Below, in pieces: positions 15,964-25,193 of a stretch of 61,183 nucleotides of DNA. Below the pieces are notes generated by a model. It worked only from the letters and a program-made list of their open reading frames with translations, did not search any database and was not told the DNA's origin. The translations under genes were made by a program, and so were the position numbers. Numbering within the stretch: the first letter of the stretch is position 1; every line of letters starts with the position of its first letter. This stretch comes from Pigmentiphaga sp. (GTDB lineage Bacteria; Pseudomonadota; Gammaproteobacteria; Burkholderiales; Burkholderiaceae_B), in NCBI GenBank assembly GCA_023228945.1, contig JALOAI010000028.1, positions 1 to 61,183 on the forward strand. The letters run 5' to 3'.

Positions 15964-17290
15964 TTTTCTGGATCCCTGGGTGGACGACCGTCCCGCTGAC
16001 GGCGTATTCCGCGTCCACTCCCGCATCTATACCGATCCCGGGCTCTTCGAACGGGAGCAACGTTGCGTCTTTGGCCGCACCTGGGTGTTCCTGGGGCTGG
16101 AGAGCCAGCTGCCAGGCCCGCGCCGCTGGCTCTCCACCCGGATCGGCTCCGTCCGGGTGCTTGTCACGCGCGATGGCGAAGGGCGCCTGCATGCCCACCT
16201 GAACGCCTGCCGGCACAAAGGCGCCATGCTGGCGCGCCGGGAGACGGGAGAAGCGCGCCAACTGGTGTGCCCCTATCATGGCTGGGTCTACGACCTGGCC
16301 GGCAAATGCACCAGCGTCAAGGATGAGCGCACCGGCAACTACGCGGCGGGCTTCGGCGACGATCATGATCTCGTGGCCTTGCCGCGCTTCGCCACCTACA
16401 AGGGCCTGATGTTCGGCAGCCTGTCGGCCGAGGTGCCGCCGCTGGAAACCGTGCTGGGCGACATCCGGCCCCTGCTGGATCTGGCGTTGGAGCAAGGGCC
16501 GGACGGCATGGAGTTCGTCCCGGGCCGCATCGTTTTCCGCTACCGCGCCAACTGGAAGCTGCAGTTGGAGAACGGCACGGATTTCTACCATCTGACCTCC
16601 ACCCATGCCGCCTTCATGGATGTGATGAACCAGCGCCGCCAGGGCGCCGGCAACCAGGAGGCGCGGCAGTTCGACTGGCACAAACGCCTGCAGCAGCGGG
16701 CGGGAACATTTCATTTCGAGCACGGCCATGCGGCGGTGTGGATGGACCAGGCCGAGGCCGAGAAGCGGCCCATCTATCCCGCGATCGATGAGATCCGGCG
16801 GCGGGTGGGCGACGTGCGCGCCGACTGGATGCTGAAAGTGCGGGGAATCTCGCTGTTCCCCAACCTGCAGATCGCCGACGGCGCCTCGCTAACCTTGCGT
16901 ACTTTCCATCCGCTGGCCGTGGATCTCACGGAGGTGCGCTATTACTGCCTGGCCCCGGTGGGCGAGGCCGAGGCGCTGCGCGCCTGGCGCCTGAGGCAGT
17001 TCGAGGATTTCTTCAACGTCAGCGGCCTGGCCACGCCCGACGATGTGGTGATCTACGAGGATTGCCAGCAGGGGTTTGCCACCTCGCCGGGCTGGTTGCA
17101 AGGCACCGCTCGCGGCCATGGCCTGCTGCGGGAGGGCGGCAACGAGGCGGCGGAGGAACTCGGCGTACGGCCCCTGGCCACGGTGATCGGCGACTTCCGC
17201 GTGCAGAACGAAACCACCTTGCATCCCGCGTATCGTGAATGGCGGCGCCTGATGGGAGCGGCGGAGGAGCGGGAGGCGGATCATGCGTGA
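15956..17290 (+). CDS. Aromatic-ring-hydroxylating dioxygenase, alpha subunit (system 3)
   Basis: A 444-residue Rieske catalytic subunit. Rieske ligands are Cys85-x-His87 (ACRHKG) and Cys105-x2-His108 (VCPYHGW), again 17 residues apart. The iron ligands are Asp209, His212 and His217 in ENGTDFYHLTSTH. The start is uncertain: a GTG at 15938 opens the frame, but MADFLDPWVDD aligns better with the family; neither has a good ribosome binding site, and a family B repeat ORF overlaps the start. Its beta subunit overlaps the alpha end by 8 bases. The C-terminal ATPDDVVIYEDCQQGF is close to the same region in system 1, suggesting these two belong to one subgroup and system 2 to another. Confidence 0.95.
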   Translation: MADFLDPWVDDRPADGVFRVHSRIYTDPGLFEREQRCVFGRTWVFLGLESQLPGPRRWLSTRIGSVRVLVTRDGEGRLHAHLNACRHKGAMLARRETGEARQLVCPYHGWVYDLAGKCTSVKDERTGNYAAGFGDDHDLVALPRFATYKGLMFGSLSAEVPPLETVLGDIRPLLDLALEQGPDGMEFVPGRIVFRYRANWKLQLENGTDFYHLTSTHAAFMDVMNQRRQGAGNQEARQFDWHKRLQQRAGTFHFEHGHAAVWMDQAEAEKRPIYPAIDEIRRRVGDVRADWMLKVRGISLFPNLQIADGASLTLRTFHPLAVDLTEVRYYCLAPVGEAEALRAWRLRQFEDFFNVSGLATPDDVVIYEDCQQGFATSPGWLQGTARGHGLLREGGNEAAEELGVRPLATVIGDFRVQNETTLHPAYREWRRLMGAAEEREADHA

Positions 17291-17810
17291 GCTCCCGGAC
17301 TTCGGCGCCGCTTCGCGCCGCGAGGCCCTGGCCATCGCCACCGAGCTGATCGCCTACGAAGCGGCTTTGCTGGACGAACGCCGCTGGGACGAGTGGCTGG
17401 CCTTGCTTTTGCCCGACTGCGAATATTGGGTGCCCACCTGGATCGCCGAAGACGAACTGGCCAGCGATCCGCGGCGCCATTTGTCGCATATTTACTATGC
17501 GACCCGGGCGCCGCTGGAAGACCGTATCGCCCGCATTCGCAGCGGCCGCGCCGCCGCGGTGGTTCCGCTGCGGCGCAGTGCCCATGTGATGAGCAACACC
17601 CTGATCGAAAGCTGCGGGCCCGACCGCATCGACACACGATCGGCCATGCTCTGCCACAACTACGACCCGCATGGCGAGACGGTGGACGTGTTGTTCGGCT
17701 GGACGCGCCATACCCTGCGGCTGGGCGAGCCGGGTTGGCGCATTGCGCGCAAGAAGACCGTGCTGCTGAACGACACCATGCCCTCGTCGGTGGATATCTA
17801 TTCTTTATAA
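17283..17810 (+). CDS. Aromatic-ring-hydroxylating dioxygenase, beta subunit (system 3)
   Basis: A 175-residue small subunit with the family marks: N-terminal helix ELIAYEAALLDERRWDEWLALLLPDCEYWVPTW, the helix YYATRAPLEDRIARIRSG, a central RRSAHVMSNTLIE strand and the C-terminal LGEPGWRIARKKTVLLND. The start ATG lies inside the alpha gene, giving an 8-base overlap and coupled translation. There is no repeat-derived extension here, in contrast to system 2, so it is a useful comparison for the normal N-terminus. It forms the structural partner of the system 3 alpha subunit. Confidence 0.93.
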   Translation: MRELPDFGAASRREALAIATELIAYEAALLDERRWDEWLALLLPDCEYWVPTWIAEDELASDPRRHLSHIYYATRAPLEDRIARIRSGRAAAVVPLRRSAHVMSNTLIESCGPDRIDTRSAMLCHNYDPHGETVDVLFGWTRHTLRLGEPGWRIARKKTVLLNDTMPSSVDIYSL

Positions 17811-17818
17811 GGACGAAA

Positions 17819-18874
17819 ATGGTGCGGCGGCCCACGGTTTTTCTCACGCGCGATACCGTGCTCGACGACGTGCTGGAGCGTATCGGCCGGCAATTGCACA
17901 ACGAAGGGGTGCGGGTCGTGCGCGATTGGGCTCCGGCGCGCGAGGCCGCCGGAGCGGCGCCTCCGCCAGCGCTGGCGGAGGCCGAGGTGGCGCTGTTCAC
18001 CATGCGCACGCGCTGCGATGCCGCGATGCTGCATGCCTGCCCCCGCCTGGCGGGAGTGGTGTACCCCACCATCGGCGTGGAGACGCTCGACCTGGATGCC
18101 GCCAATGATCTGGGGATTGCGGTGGGCCATGGCGCCATGCCCGAGAACTACCTGGGCGTGGCCGAAGCGGTGATCCTGCTCATGCTGATGTGGCTGTACC
18201 AGCCGCTGGCGTCGCGCGACGTGGCGCTGGGCCGGCGCGCCCGGCCCGCGCCGCGCGCCGACGCCGTGTGGGCCAGGATGCTGCGCCGCCGAAAGGTGGG
18301 CCTGCTGGGCTGCGGACGCATCGGCCGGGCCATCATCGAACGCCTCCAGGGGTGGGAGGTCGACATCCATTTCCATGATCCCTACCTTGCCACCGGCGAC
18401 ACGCCGGGCGGCGCCACGGGGGTGTCGCTGGAAACCCTATTGCGCGAGAGCGACGTGGTGGTCGTCTCGGTGGCTCTGACGGCCGAGACCCGCGACATCA
18501 TCGATGCCCGCACTCTGGCCTGGATGAAGCCCGACGCCTATCTCATCAATGTGTCGCGGGGCGAGGCCATCGACGAAGCCGCCCTGGAGCAGGCCCTGCG
18601 CGACGGCCGCATCGCTGGCGCGGCGCTGGACGTGAGCCGCGTGGAGCCCATGCCGCAAGACCACCCTTTGCTGCGACTCGACAATTGCTTCGTCACGCCG
18701 CACATGATCGGCCAGACCCGCGAGGTGTTCGAGGCGATCGTGCCGGTGGCCGCCGAGAACATTCTGCGCCTGTTGCGCGGCGAGCTGCCGTTGTATTGCA
18801 GGAACCCCGGCGTGGCCGAACGCTGGGCCGCCCGGCGGGCCGCGCTGGCGCAAAACGGCCCGGCCCGGCCCTGA
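17819..18874 (+). CDS. D-isomer-specific 2-hydroxyacid dehydrogenase
   Basis: A 351-residue NAD(P)-dependent dehydrogenase of the phosphoglycerate/glyoxylate/hydroxypyruvate reductase superfamily. The Rossmann dinucleotide motif is GLLGCGRIGRAII (glycines 164, 166 and 169). The catalytic Arg247 is in NVSRGEAIDEAAL, the Glu276 in SRVEP and the His295 in VTPHMIG. The start ATG follows an AAGGA site 8 bases after the Rieske beta stop. It is co-transcribed with Rieske system 3 and the aminotransferase downstream, a combination that could handle a glyoxylate/hydroxypyruvate-type C2-C3 product; that link is an inference. Confidence 0.92.
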   Translation: MVRRPTVFLTRDTVLDDVLERIGRQLHNEGVRVVRDWAPAREAAGAAPPPALAEAEVALFTMRTRCDAAMLHACPRLAGVVYPTIGVETLDLDAANDLGIAVGHGAMPENYLGVAEAVILLMLMWLYQPLASRDVALGRRARPAPRADAVWARMLRRRKVGLLGCGRIGRAIIERLQGWEVDIHFHDPYLATGDTPGGATGVSLETLLRESDVVVVSVALTAETRDIIDARTLAWMKPDAYLINVSRGEAIDEAALEQALRDGRIAGAALDVSRVEPMPQDHPLLRLDNCFVTPHMIGQTREVFEAIVPVAAENILRLLRGELPLYCRNPGVAERWAARRAALAQNGPARP

Positions 18875-18971
18875 TTTTTACCGATGTCTTCCAGACCAGC
18901 CGCCGCGCGCCCGCTCCGCAGGAGGCTGGCGCCCACGGGGCACCGAACCTAGAGAGCGTAGGGACCGTTTT

Positions 18972-20192
18972 ATGTCAGATCCGCAAGCGTATCCGGGCAG
19001 CCGTTATCACCTGTTCATTCCCGGTCCGAGTCCCGTCCCGGCGCGCATCCTGCGCGAGATCTCGATGCCCACCATCGATCATCGCGGCCCCGAGTTCGCC
19101 GTGCTGGGACGCCGGGTGCTGTCGGGCATGCAGACCGTGTTCGGCACCGCGCATCCCGTGGTGATTTACCCGGCCTCCGGCACTGGCGCGTGGGAGGCGG
19201 CGCTGGTCAATGTGCTGAACCCGGGCGAGGCGGTGCTCATGTACGAGACCGGTCATTTCGCCGCCTTGTGGCGCGCCATGGCCGAGCGTCTGGGCTTCAA
19301 ACCCGAGATCCTGGCCGACGGTAGCCGGTGCCAGCGCACCGGTCTGCCGGCGGACTGGCGGCGGCCGGTATCGGCCGAACGCATCCACGAGCGTCTGCGC
19401 CGCGATACCAACCACTCCATCAAGGCCGTGTGCGTGGTGCACAACGAAACCTCCACCGGTGCGACTTCCGATATTGCGTGGGTGCGACAGGCCATGGATG
19501 CCGCCGCGCATCCCGCCCTGCTCATGGTGGATACGATCTCGGGCTTGGGGTCCATCGACTATCGGCACGATGCCTGGGGCGTGGATGTCTCGGTCAGTGG
19601 CGCTCAGAAGGGGCTCATGCTGCCGGCGGGCATCTCGTTCAACGCGCTGTCGCCCAAGGCCATCGAGGCGTCGCGGATGGCGCATCATCCTCGCTCGTAT
19701 TGGGCCTGGAACGACATGCTCGAGTTCAATGCCCGGGGCTATTGGCCGTACACACCCAACACGAATCTGTTGTTCGGGCTGTCCGCGGCCCTGGAACTGC
19801 TGGAGGCGGAAGGGTTGGAGGCGGTATTCGAGCGCCATCGCCGGCTCGCCGCCGCCTGCCGCGCAGCCGTCCGGGCCTGGGGCCTGGAGGTGCAGTGCGA
19901 GGTGGAGGACGCCTGCTCGCCGGTGCTGACCGGTGTCGTCCTGCCGGCGCAACTCGATGCCGACGGCTTGCGCCAGGCGCTATACGAGCGTTTTCAACTG
20001 TCGCTGGGCGCGGGCCTGGGCAAGGTGGCCGGCCGGATGTTCCGCATCGGCCATCTGGGCAATTGCAGCGAGATCGATCTGATGGGGGTGCTGGGCGCGG
20101 TGGAGCTGGGCCTGAAGCGGGCGGGACTGGCGCTGCCCGGTAGCGGCGTGACGGCGGCGATCGAGGTTTTCGATCAGCCATTCCGGCGCTAG
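18972..20192 (+). CDS. Class V aminotransferase (serine/alanine-glyoxylate type)
   Basis: A 406-residue PLP enzyme closely patterned on serine-glyoxylate and alanine-glyoxylate aminotransferases. It shows LFIPGPSPVPARILREIS at the N-terminus, the DHRGPEF segment, YPASGTGAWEAALVN for the cofactor phosphate, CVVHNETSTGA, VDTISGLGS (PLP-contacting Asp), and the Schiff-base Lys213 in VSGAQKGLMLPAG. The C-terminal RMFRIGHLGN is also typical. It would exchange an amino group between an amino acid and glyoxylate (or a related oxo-acid). It lies about 100 bases after the hydroxyacid dehydrogenase, and both could use the same C2/C3 metabolites. Confidence 0.9.
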   Translation: MSDPQAYPGSRYHLFIPGPSPVPARILREISMPTIDHRGPEFAVLGRRVLSGMQTVFGTAHPVVIYPASGTGAWEAALVNVLNPGEAVLMYETGHFAALWRAMAERLGFKPEILADGSRCQRTGLPADWRRPVSAERIHERLRRDTNHSIKAVCVVHNETSTGATSDIAWVRQAMDAAAHPALLMVDTISGLGSIDYRHDAWGVDVSVSGAQKGLMLPAGISFNALSPKAIEASRMAHHPRSYWAWNDMLEFNARGYWPYTPNTNLLFGLSAALELLEAEGLEAVFERHRRLAAACRAAVRAWGLEVQCEVEDACSPVLTGVVLPAQLDADGLRQALYERFQLSLGAGLGKVAGRMFRIGHLGNCSEIDLMGVLGAVELGLKRAGLALPGSGVTAAIEVFDQPFRR

Positions 20193-20241
20193 ACTTATCG
20201 GCGCAGGCCCACACGAAATCATCCTTTGTCGGGGAGCACCC

Positions 20242-21363
20242 ATGAGCGGTTTGTATCGCAGCGCAGCCTATCGATCCGCCGCCACCATGGGCGAAATGTT
20301 CGGCGCTTTGCAAGGCGGGAGCGATGTCTCGGCTGCGTCCAGGATCCACAATCACCATGGTTTCGCCGTACGCCTGCCCGTGGCCGAAGGGCCGGTGGCC
20401 GGCAGTTGGGAATTGGCCGAGTTCTTCGGCAAAGGGTATGTGGCGGTCAGCGACTGCCGCTTTGCCCAGGCGCGCACCGAGCATGTGCCGGGCGACGACG
20501 TCATTGAACTGCATTTTTCCCTTACGGGGCCGGCCTCGGTCTTGAGCCGGGCGGGACGCACCGAGGCCAGCGATCTGAGCGTGGTCATTTGCCGGGTGGG
20601 GCAGGATGCCAGCTACGCCGTCACCTGTCCGCCCGGCCGCCGCCGGGCGGTATCGCTGTTCGTGAAGCGTGATTTCTTCTTGCGGCTGATCGACGATGGC
20701 AGCGCCGAACTGGCGCAGGTGCGTACCGAACTCACCACCTTGTCGCGTCATGATATCTATCTTTGCCGGCTGGCCCTCAATCGCGAGATGCTCGTCCTGG
20801 CCGAGCAAATCATGGCCAACCCGCACCTGGGCGAGCGCCGGCTGGCCTACCTCGAGGCCAAAAGCACCGAGCTGCTTTGCGAAACCATCGGAACCTGGCA
20901 GCAGGCGCAGGACAACGCGGTGTCGCGCCTATGGCTGCGGCCGCGCGACCTTGCGCTGATCGAGCGGGCCGCCGCGCGGATCACCGGCGATCTTGCCAAG
21001 GCCTGGACCATCCGGCAATTGGCTGCCGATATCGGCACCAACACCAGTAAGCTCACGCTCGGATTCCGGGTGTTGTATGGCCTCACGGTGCAGCAATATA
21101 CGCTCAAGGCACGGATGGCACGCGCCTTGCTCATGCTGGTCGAGGAGCGGCGCACCGTTGGCGAAACCGCGCTCGCGGTGGGCTACCAGCACCAGAGCAG
21201 CTTCTCGCTGGCTTTTACGCGCTATTTCGGCTTCGCGCCCAGCCAGGCGGGGCGGCTGGAACCCGAAGAAGCACCGGCGGCGCTGTCCTGGCAGCCGGGG
21301 CGTGCCGGCGCGATGCACGAGGGCGCGATCGCGTTCCCGTCGGGACGCTCCTGGCACGATTGA
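20242..21363 (+). CDS. AraC family transcriptional regulator
   Basis: A 373-residue regulator with a large N-terminal effector domain (residues 1 to about 235) and a C-terminal double helix-turn-helix: WTIRQLAADIGTNTSKLTLGFRVLYGLTVQQY and the recognition segment RTVGETALAVGYQHQSSFSLAFTRYFGFAPSQ. The effector-domain layout and the DNA-binding sequence resemble the PchR-like branch of AraC proteins. It follows the aminotransferase by about 50 bases on the same strand and may control the plus-strand Rieske cluster. The C-terminal 35 residues after the HTH are an unstructured extension. Confidence 0.9.
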   Translation: MSGLYRSAAYRSAATMGEMFGALQGGSDVSAASRIHNHHGFAVRLPVAEGPVAGSWELAEFFGKGYVAVSDCRFAQARTEHVPGDDVIELHFSLTGPASVLSRAGRTEASDLSVVICRVGQDASYAVTCPPGRRRAVSLFVKRDFFLRLIDDGSAELAQVRTELTTLSRHDIYLCRLALNREMLVLAEQIMANPHLGERRLAYLEAKSTELLCETIGTWQQAQDNAVSRLWLRPRDLALIERAAARITGDLAKAWTIRQLAADIGTNTSKLTLGFRVLYGLTVQQYTLKARMARALLMLVEERRTVGETALAVGYQHQSSFSLAFTRYFGFAPSQAGRLEPEEAPAALSWQPGRAGAMHEGAIAFPSGRSWHD

Positions 21364-21657
21364 ACCCGGGCGGCGGCGCCGGCCGTACGCGCGGCCTTGC
21401 CGAGCCGCGGGCGGCCCGAGGCGGCCCGGCGGCCATGCGCCCCGCGGCCCGCTACGGGCCTCATCCCGTCTCCTGCCCCTTTACCTACGCGGCGGGTGGG
21501 TTCTTGCCTATCACAGTATCAGCCCTGTCCTACAAGCCGATGGCCCGTCGTCCTATACGTCGGGCGCGGCGGCTTCGGCACGATAGAGGCGTTCGGATAC
21601 GAAGTGTTCGTGTCAGTTCTGTCAACCATCGCTCCCGCCGGAGCCAGGAGGATCATC
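21364..21657. other. Intergenic spacer before PRC-barrel gene
   Basis: About 294 bases without a supportable gene. The first half is extremely GC-rich (about 21364-21470); the second half is more balanced and should contain the promoter of the PRC-barrel gene. It ends in an AGGAGG ribosome binding site at 21646-21651. I see no clear operator or repeat. Confidence 0.4.
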
Positions 21658-22209
21658 ATGAAAAAACTCGCCCTGACGGCCGCACTGTTTGCCGCGACTT
21701 CGTTTGGCGCCCACGCCCAGCCGGCGACATCGCCCGAACCCGCCCCGATGCCGGCGCCGTCTCCTGCGGCTCCCGCGCCGACTACCGCCCCCGATCCCGT
21801 GCCGCCGGCCGCCGAGCGCCCCGCCATGCCCACGCTGCCCGGCAGCCCCGGCGCGGCTGACCGGGCACCTGCCATCACGGGCGGTCCGGCTGGCGAAACC
21901 ACGATCCCGGAAGGATTCGTCGTGGCCGATGAAACGGTGCGGACGGCCGAGAACCTCACCGGCGCTCGGGTGTACGATCCCGAGGAGTCCCGCGTTGGCC
22001 GGGTTTCGGATCTGGTTCTGGGCGATAACGACCAGGTCACCCATCTGGTGCTCGACATCGGTGGTTTCCTGGGCATAGGCTCCCACACCGTTGCGCTGCC
22101 CATGGAAGACGTAAACGTGTTCTGGAACCCCGACGATCGGAATGCCATGGTGCGTGTCGACATGACCCGCGATCAGCTTCGTGAATTGCCCGAGTTCAAG
22201 AAGAAATAA
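21658..22209 (+). CDS. Exported PRC-barrel domain protein
   Basis: A 183-residue secreted protein. A Sec signal peptide (MKKLALTAALFAATSFGAHA then cleavage near AQPA) is followed by a Pro/Ala-rich low-complexity linker (residues about 22-75), then a PRC-barrel domain (about 95-180; LTGARVYDPEESRVGRVSDL, LVLDIGGFLGIGSHTVALP, the usual barrel strands). PRC-barrel proteins are photosynthetic-reaction-centre or RimM-like folds, common as stress-associated envelope proteins in proteobacteria; this one probably acts in the periplasm. An AGGAGG site 6 bases upstream fixes the start. A strong rho-independent terminator follows at 22255. Confidence 0.88.
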   Translation: MKKLALTAALFAATSFGAHAQPATSPEPAPMPAPSPAAPAPTTAPDPVPPAAERPAMPTLPGSPGAADRAPAITGGPAGETTIPEGFVVADETVRTAENLTGARVYDPEESRVGRVSDLVLGDNDQVTHLVLDIGGFLGIGSHTVALPMEDVNVFWNPDDRNAMVRVDMTRDQLRELPEFKKK

Positions 22210-22254
22210 CGCTTGGCAGCCGCAGTGGCGGGCAACCCGCAAACGCCCGCCGCG

Positions 22255-22303
22255 CCCGCTCCCCCCGGAATGATGCTTCCGATCGGGGAGCGGGTTTGTT
22301 TTT
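22255..22303 (+). terminator. Rho-independent terminator of the PRC-barrel gene
   Basis: A perfect 10-base stem, CCCGCTCCCC (22255-22264) with GGGGAGCGGG (22285-22294), is followed by TTTGTTTTT (22295-22303). It lies 45 bases after the PRC-barrel stop codon and 40 before the convergent cysW stop. Confidence 0.9.
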
Positions 22304-22342
22304 GGAATGGCGCGCTCGGGTTTGAGCGGCGCGCCGCGGGCC

Positions 22343-23197
22343 TTATCGGCTCGAAGGAGCGGCCTCCAGGCTGGCCAAACGCCGGCGCCGGTTGGCGACG
22401 CCTTCCATGATGGTCTTGAGCAGCAGCGTGATCATTGCCATGCAGGCGAGCAGGCTGGCCGCGGTGAAGGCGGCGGCTACTTTATAGTCGTTGTTGAGTT
22501 GATCCACCAGCAGCGGCAAGGTAAGGGTTTGATTCATGATGGTGCCCGAAACCACGGCCACCGCACCGAACTCGCCCACCGCCCGGGCGTTGGTGAGCAC
22601 CGAGCCGTACAGCAGGCCCCATTTGATGTTGGGCAGCGTGACGCGGCGGAAAATGGTCCAGCCGGAGGCGCCCAGCGACAGCGCCGCCACCTCTTCGTCG
22701 GTGCCTTGCTCCTGGATGAGCGGAATCAGGTTGCGGGCGACGTAGGGCGACGTGACGAATACCGTGACCATCAGGATGCCGGGCCAGGCGAACATCAACT
22801 GGATGTTGTGGGCCGATAGCCAGGGCCCGAACAGGCCCTCCATGCCATAGACGATGAGATAGCAGAAGCCCGCCACCACGGGCGACATGGCATAGGGAAT
22901 ATCCACCAGCGCCACCAGCAGCCGCCTGCCGAAAAAATCGTAGTGGGTCACGCACCAGGCGAGCATGATGCCGAAAACCAGGTTCAGCGGTACCGACACG
23001 AGGGCGGTGAGCACCGTCAGCCAGATCGCGTGCAGCATGTAGTCGGCCGTGAGATTGGCCCACAGCGCCTGCAAGCCATCGCTCAGCGCAAGACTGAAGA
23101 TCAGGATCAGCGGGATGACCAGGAGCACGAGGGCCAGGGCAACCGCCAGGCCGAGCAGCAGCCATTGGACGGCGGAACGGGGACGCTGGGCAATCAT
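22343..23197 (-). CDS. cysW: Sulfate/thiosulfate ABC transporter permease CysW
   Basis: A 284-residue inner-membrane permease with six predicted membrane segments. The EAA-loop region (EVAALSLGASGWTIFRRVTLPNIKWGLLYG) is typical of CysW, as are DIPYAMSPVVAGFCYLIVYG and GEFGAVAVVSGTI. It pairs with CysT to form the sulfate channel. It is the last gene on this strand before a convergent terminator, with a 43-base gap to cysT. The ATPase subunit cysA, which usually follows cysW, is absent here. Confidence 0.95.
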   Translation of the reverse strand: MIAQRPRSAVQWLLLGLAVALALVLLVIPLILIFSLALSDGLQALWANLTADYMLHAIWLTVLTALVSVPLNLVFGIMLAWCVTHYDFFGRRLLVALVDIPYAMSPVVAGFCYLIVYGMEGLFGPWLSAHNIQLMFAWPGILMVTVFVTSPYVARNLIPLIQEQGTDEEVAALSLGASGWTIFRRVTLPNIKWGLLYGSVLTNARAVGEFGAVAVVSGTIMNQTLTLPLLVDQLNNDYKVAAAFTAASLLACMAMITLLLKTIMEGVANRRRRLASLEAAPSSR

Positions 23198-23240
23198 GAT
23201 GGGGTGGCCAAGGGTCTGACGGGAAGCATGAAAACAGCGG

Positions 23241-24071
23241 TTAGTAGCGCAGGAAGCGGCTTTGCGCTACCTGCAGCAGGAACAACAGCAGCAAGGAGGC
23301 GAACAGCACCACCGAGGCGATGGCCGCGGCGGCGGGATAGTTGAACTCCTGCAGGCGCACGAACAGCATCAGCGACGTGACTTCGGTTTCGAAGGGAATA
23401 TTGCCGGCGATCATGATCACGGCGCCGAACTCGCCCAGGCTGCGCACGAACGACTGCGAGGCGCCGGTGACCAGGGCCGGCGTCAGGGCCGGCAGCAGCA
23501 CGCGCCAGAACGTTTGCATGGGAGTGGCGCCGAGCAGGCGCGCGGCTTCCTCCACATCGTGATCGAGGTCCTCAAGCACCGGTTGCACGGCGCGCACGAT
23601 GAACGGGATGCTGGTGAAGGTCATGGCCAGCACGATGCCCGGAAAGGCATAGGCGATCTGGATATCCATGGCCGCAAACCACTGGCCTATCCAGCCTTTG
23701 GGCGCGAACAGCGCCGAGAGCGTGAGCCCGGCGACGGCGGTGGGCAGCGCAAACGGCAGATCCACCAGCGAATCCAGCAGCCTGCGGCCCGGGAACGAGT
23801 AGCGCGTGATCACCCAGGCCAGCACGAAGCCGATCAGGGTAACGAGGATGGTGGAGTAGGCCGCGCCTTCCAGGGTGACTCGATAACTGGCCAGAACGCG
23901 GCTATCCGTAATCGCCTGCCAATACTGCGCCCACGACATGCCGCTGACATAGATGAACAGCGTGGACAGCGGCAGCAGGATGACCAGGCTGACATACAGG
24001 GTGGAAACCCCGAAGGTCAGCCCGAACCCGGGCAGCAGGGGGGTACGCTTGAAAAAGCCGGGAATGCGCAT
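23241..24071 (-). CDS. cysT: Sulfate/thiosulfate ABC transporter permease CysT (CysU)
   Basis: A 276-residue inner-membrane permease with six hydrophobic segments. The N-terminus TPLLPGFGLTFGVSTLYVSLVILLPLSTLF and the coupling loop EEAARLLGATPMQTFWRVLLPALTPALVTG are characteristic of CysT, as is SLGEFGAVIMIAGNIPFETEV. It works with CysW, the periplasmic sulfate-binding protein upstream and a CysA ATPase that must be encoded elsewhere. The gap to sbp is 17 bases, so these are one operon. Confidence 0.95.
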   Translation of the reverse strand: MRIPGFFKRTPLLPGFGLTFGVSTLYVSLVILLPLSTLFIYVSGMSWAQYWQAITDSRVLASYRVTLEGAAYSTILVTLIGFVLAWVITRYSFPGRRLLDSLVDLPFALPTAVAGLTLSALFAPKGWIGQWFAAMDIQIAYAFPGIVLAMTFTSIPFIVRAVQPVLEDLDHDVEEAARLLGATPMQTFWRVLLPALTPALVTGASQSFVRSLGEFGAVIMIAGNIPFETEVTSLMLFVRLQEFNYPAAAAIASVVLFASLLLLFLLQVAQSRFLRY

Positions 24072-24088
24072 CTAACGGCGGATGGAGA

Positions 24089-25102
24089 TTATCGCTTGGC
24101 CAGCAGTTGATCCAGAATGCCGCCGGTGGCGAACTGCGTTTCCTGGATGTTGTCCCAGGAACCGAGTACCGCCGTGGGATTGATGGTACGAACCTTGGCG
24201 TATTGTCCTTCGGTCGCCGCGACGACTTCGGGATTGTGCACACGATAGTTGAAGGTGGTCAGCAGTTGCTGGATTTCTTTAGTGTACTGGAACTCCAGAT
24301 AGGCCGTGGCGAGTTTGCGCGAATGCCGCTCGTCGGCCACTTTGTCGACCACCGCCACCGGGAACTCGGCCAGCACCGATACCGGCGGCACGACCACTTC
24401 GAATCCCTGGGCTTTGTACTCATCGCTATTGGCGATGTTGATCACCTCGGACTCGAAGGTGAGCAGGGCGTCGCCCTGGTCGTTGTTGGCGAAGGCCACG
24501 GTGGCGGCGCGGCCGCCGGTGGGGAAGTTCACGACGTTGCGCAGCAGCTTGCCAACGAACGCTTTGACCTTGGCTTCGTCGCCCTTGAAGGCTTCGTCGG
24601 CGTACAGCCAGGCGCCCAGGTAGGAGTAACGGGCGTTGCCGGAGGTCTTGGGGTTGGGAAAGACGACCTTCACGTCGTCGCGCACAAGATCGTCCCAGTT
24701 ATGGATATTCTTGGGATTGCCCTTGCGCACCAGAAAGGCGATGGTGCTGTAGTAGGGCGAGCTATTGTTGGGGAAGGCCTGGGCCCAGTCTTTGCTGACC
24801 AGGCCGCGGCTGGCGAGGATGTTGATGTCGGTTACCTGGTTGAAGGTGACGGAGTCTACCTTCTTGCCCTGGATGATGTCCTGCGCCTGGCGCGACGAGC
24901 CGGCGAAGGAGAGGTCGACCTTGACGTCCTGGCCGGTCTCGGCCTTCCAGTGCTCCACGAACTTGGGTGTAATGGCGGCGAACAACTCGCGCGAGATATC
25001 GTACGAGGCGTTGAGGATGGAGCTGGCTTCTTGTGCTTGCAATGCGGGGGTGGTGGCAACGACGGCTACGGTGGCGGCCGCCACGAAAACTTTCTTCAAC
25101 AT
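24089..25102 (-). CDS. sbp: Periplasmic sulfate-binding protein
   Basis: A 337-residue sulfate-binding protein. It has a Sec signal peptide (MLKKVFVAAATVAVVATTPA with cleavage after LQAQ), then ILNASYDISRELF, SFAGSSRQAQDIIQG (the Ser residues that hydrogen bond sulfate), VTFNQVTDI, NPKTSGNARYSYLGAWLYA and GDALLTFESEV. It delivers sulfate to CysT/CysW. It is the first gene of the operon, downstream of an AT-rich control region with a TTATTC/GAATAA dyad. Expression is presumably controlled by a CysB-type regulator under sulfur limitation, but that regulator is not in the window. Confidence 0.95.
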   Translation of the reverse strand: MLKKVFVAAATVAVVATTPALQAQEASSILNASYDISRELFAAITPKFVEHWKAETGQDVKVDLSFAGSSRQAQDIIQGKKVDSVTFNQVTDINILASRGLVSKDWAQAFPNNSSPYYSTIAFLVRKGNPKNIHNWDDLVRDDVKVVFPNPKTSGNARYSYLGAWLYADEAFKGDEAKVKAFVGKLLRNVVNFPTGGRAATVAFANNDQGDALLTFESEVINIANSDEYKAQGFEVVVPPVSVLAEFPVAVVDKVADERHSRKLATAYLEFQYTKEIQQLLTTFNYRVHNPEVVAATEGQYAKVRTINPTAVLGSWDNIQETQFATGGILDQLLAKR

Positions 25103-25193
25103 GATGGATTCGGCTCCAGGGGGAAAAGGGTCCCATAGGCAGCCACCTTAACAGCCAATCCTTATCCTAAATAACGAATTTTTATCCATTTCT

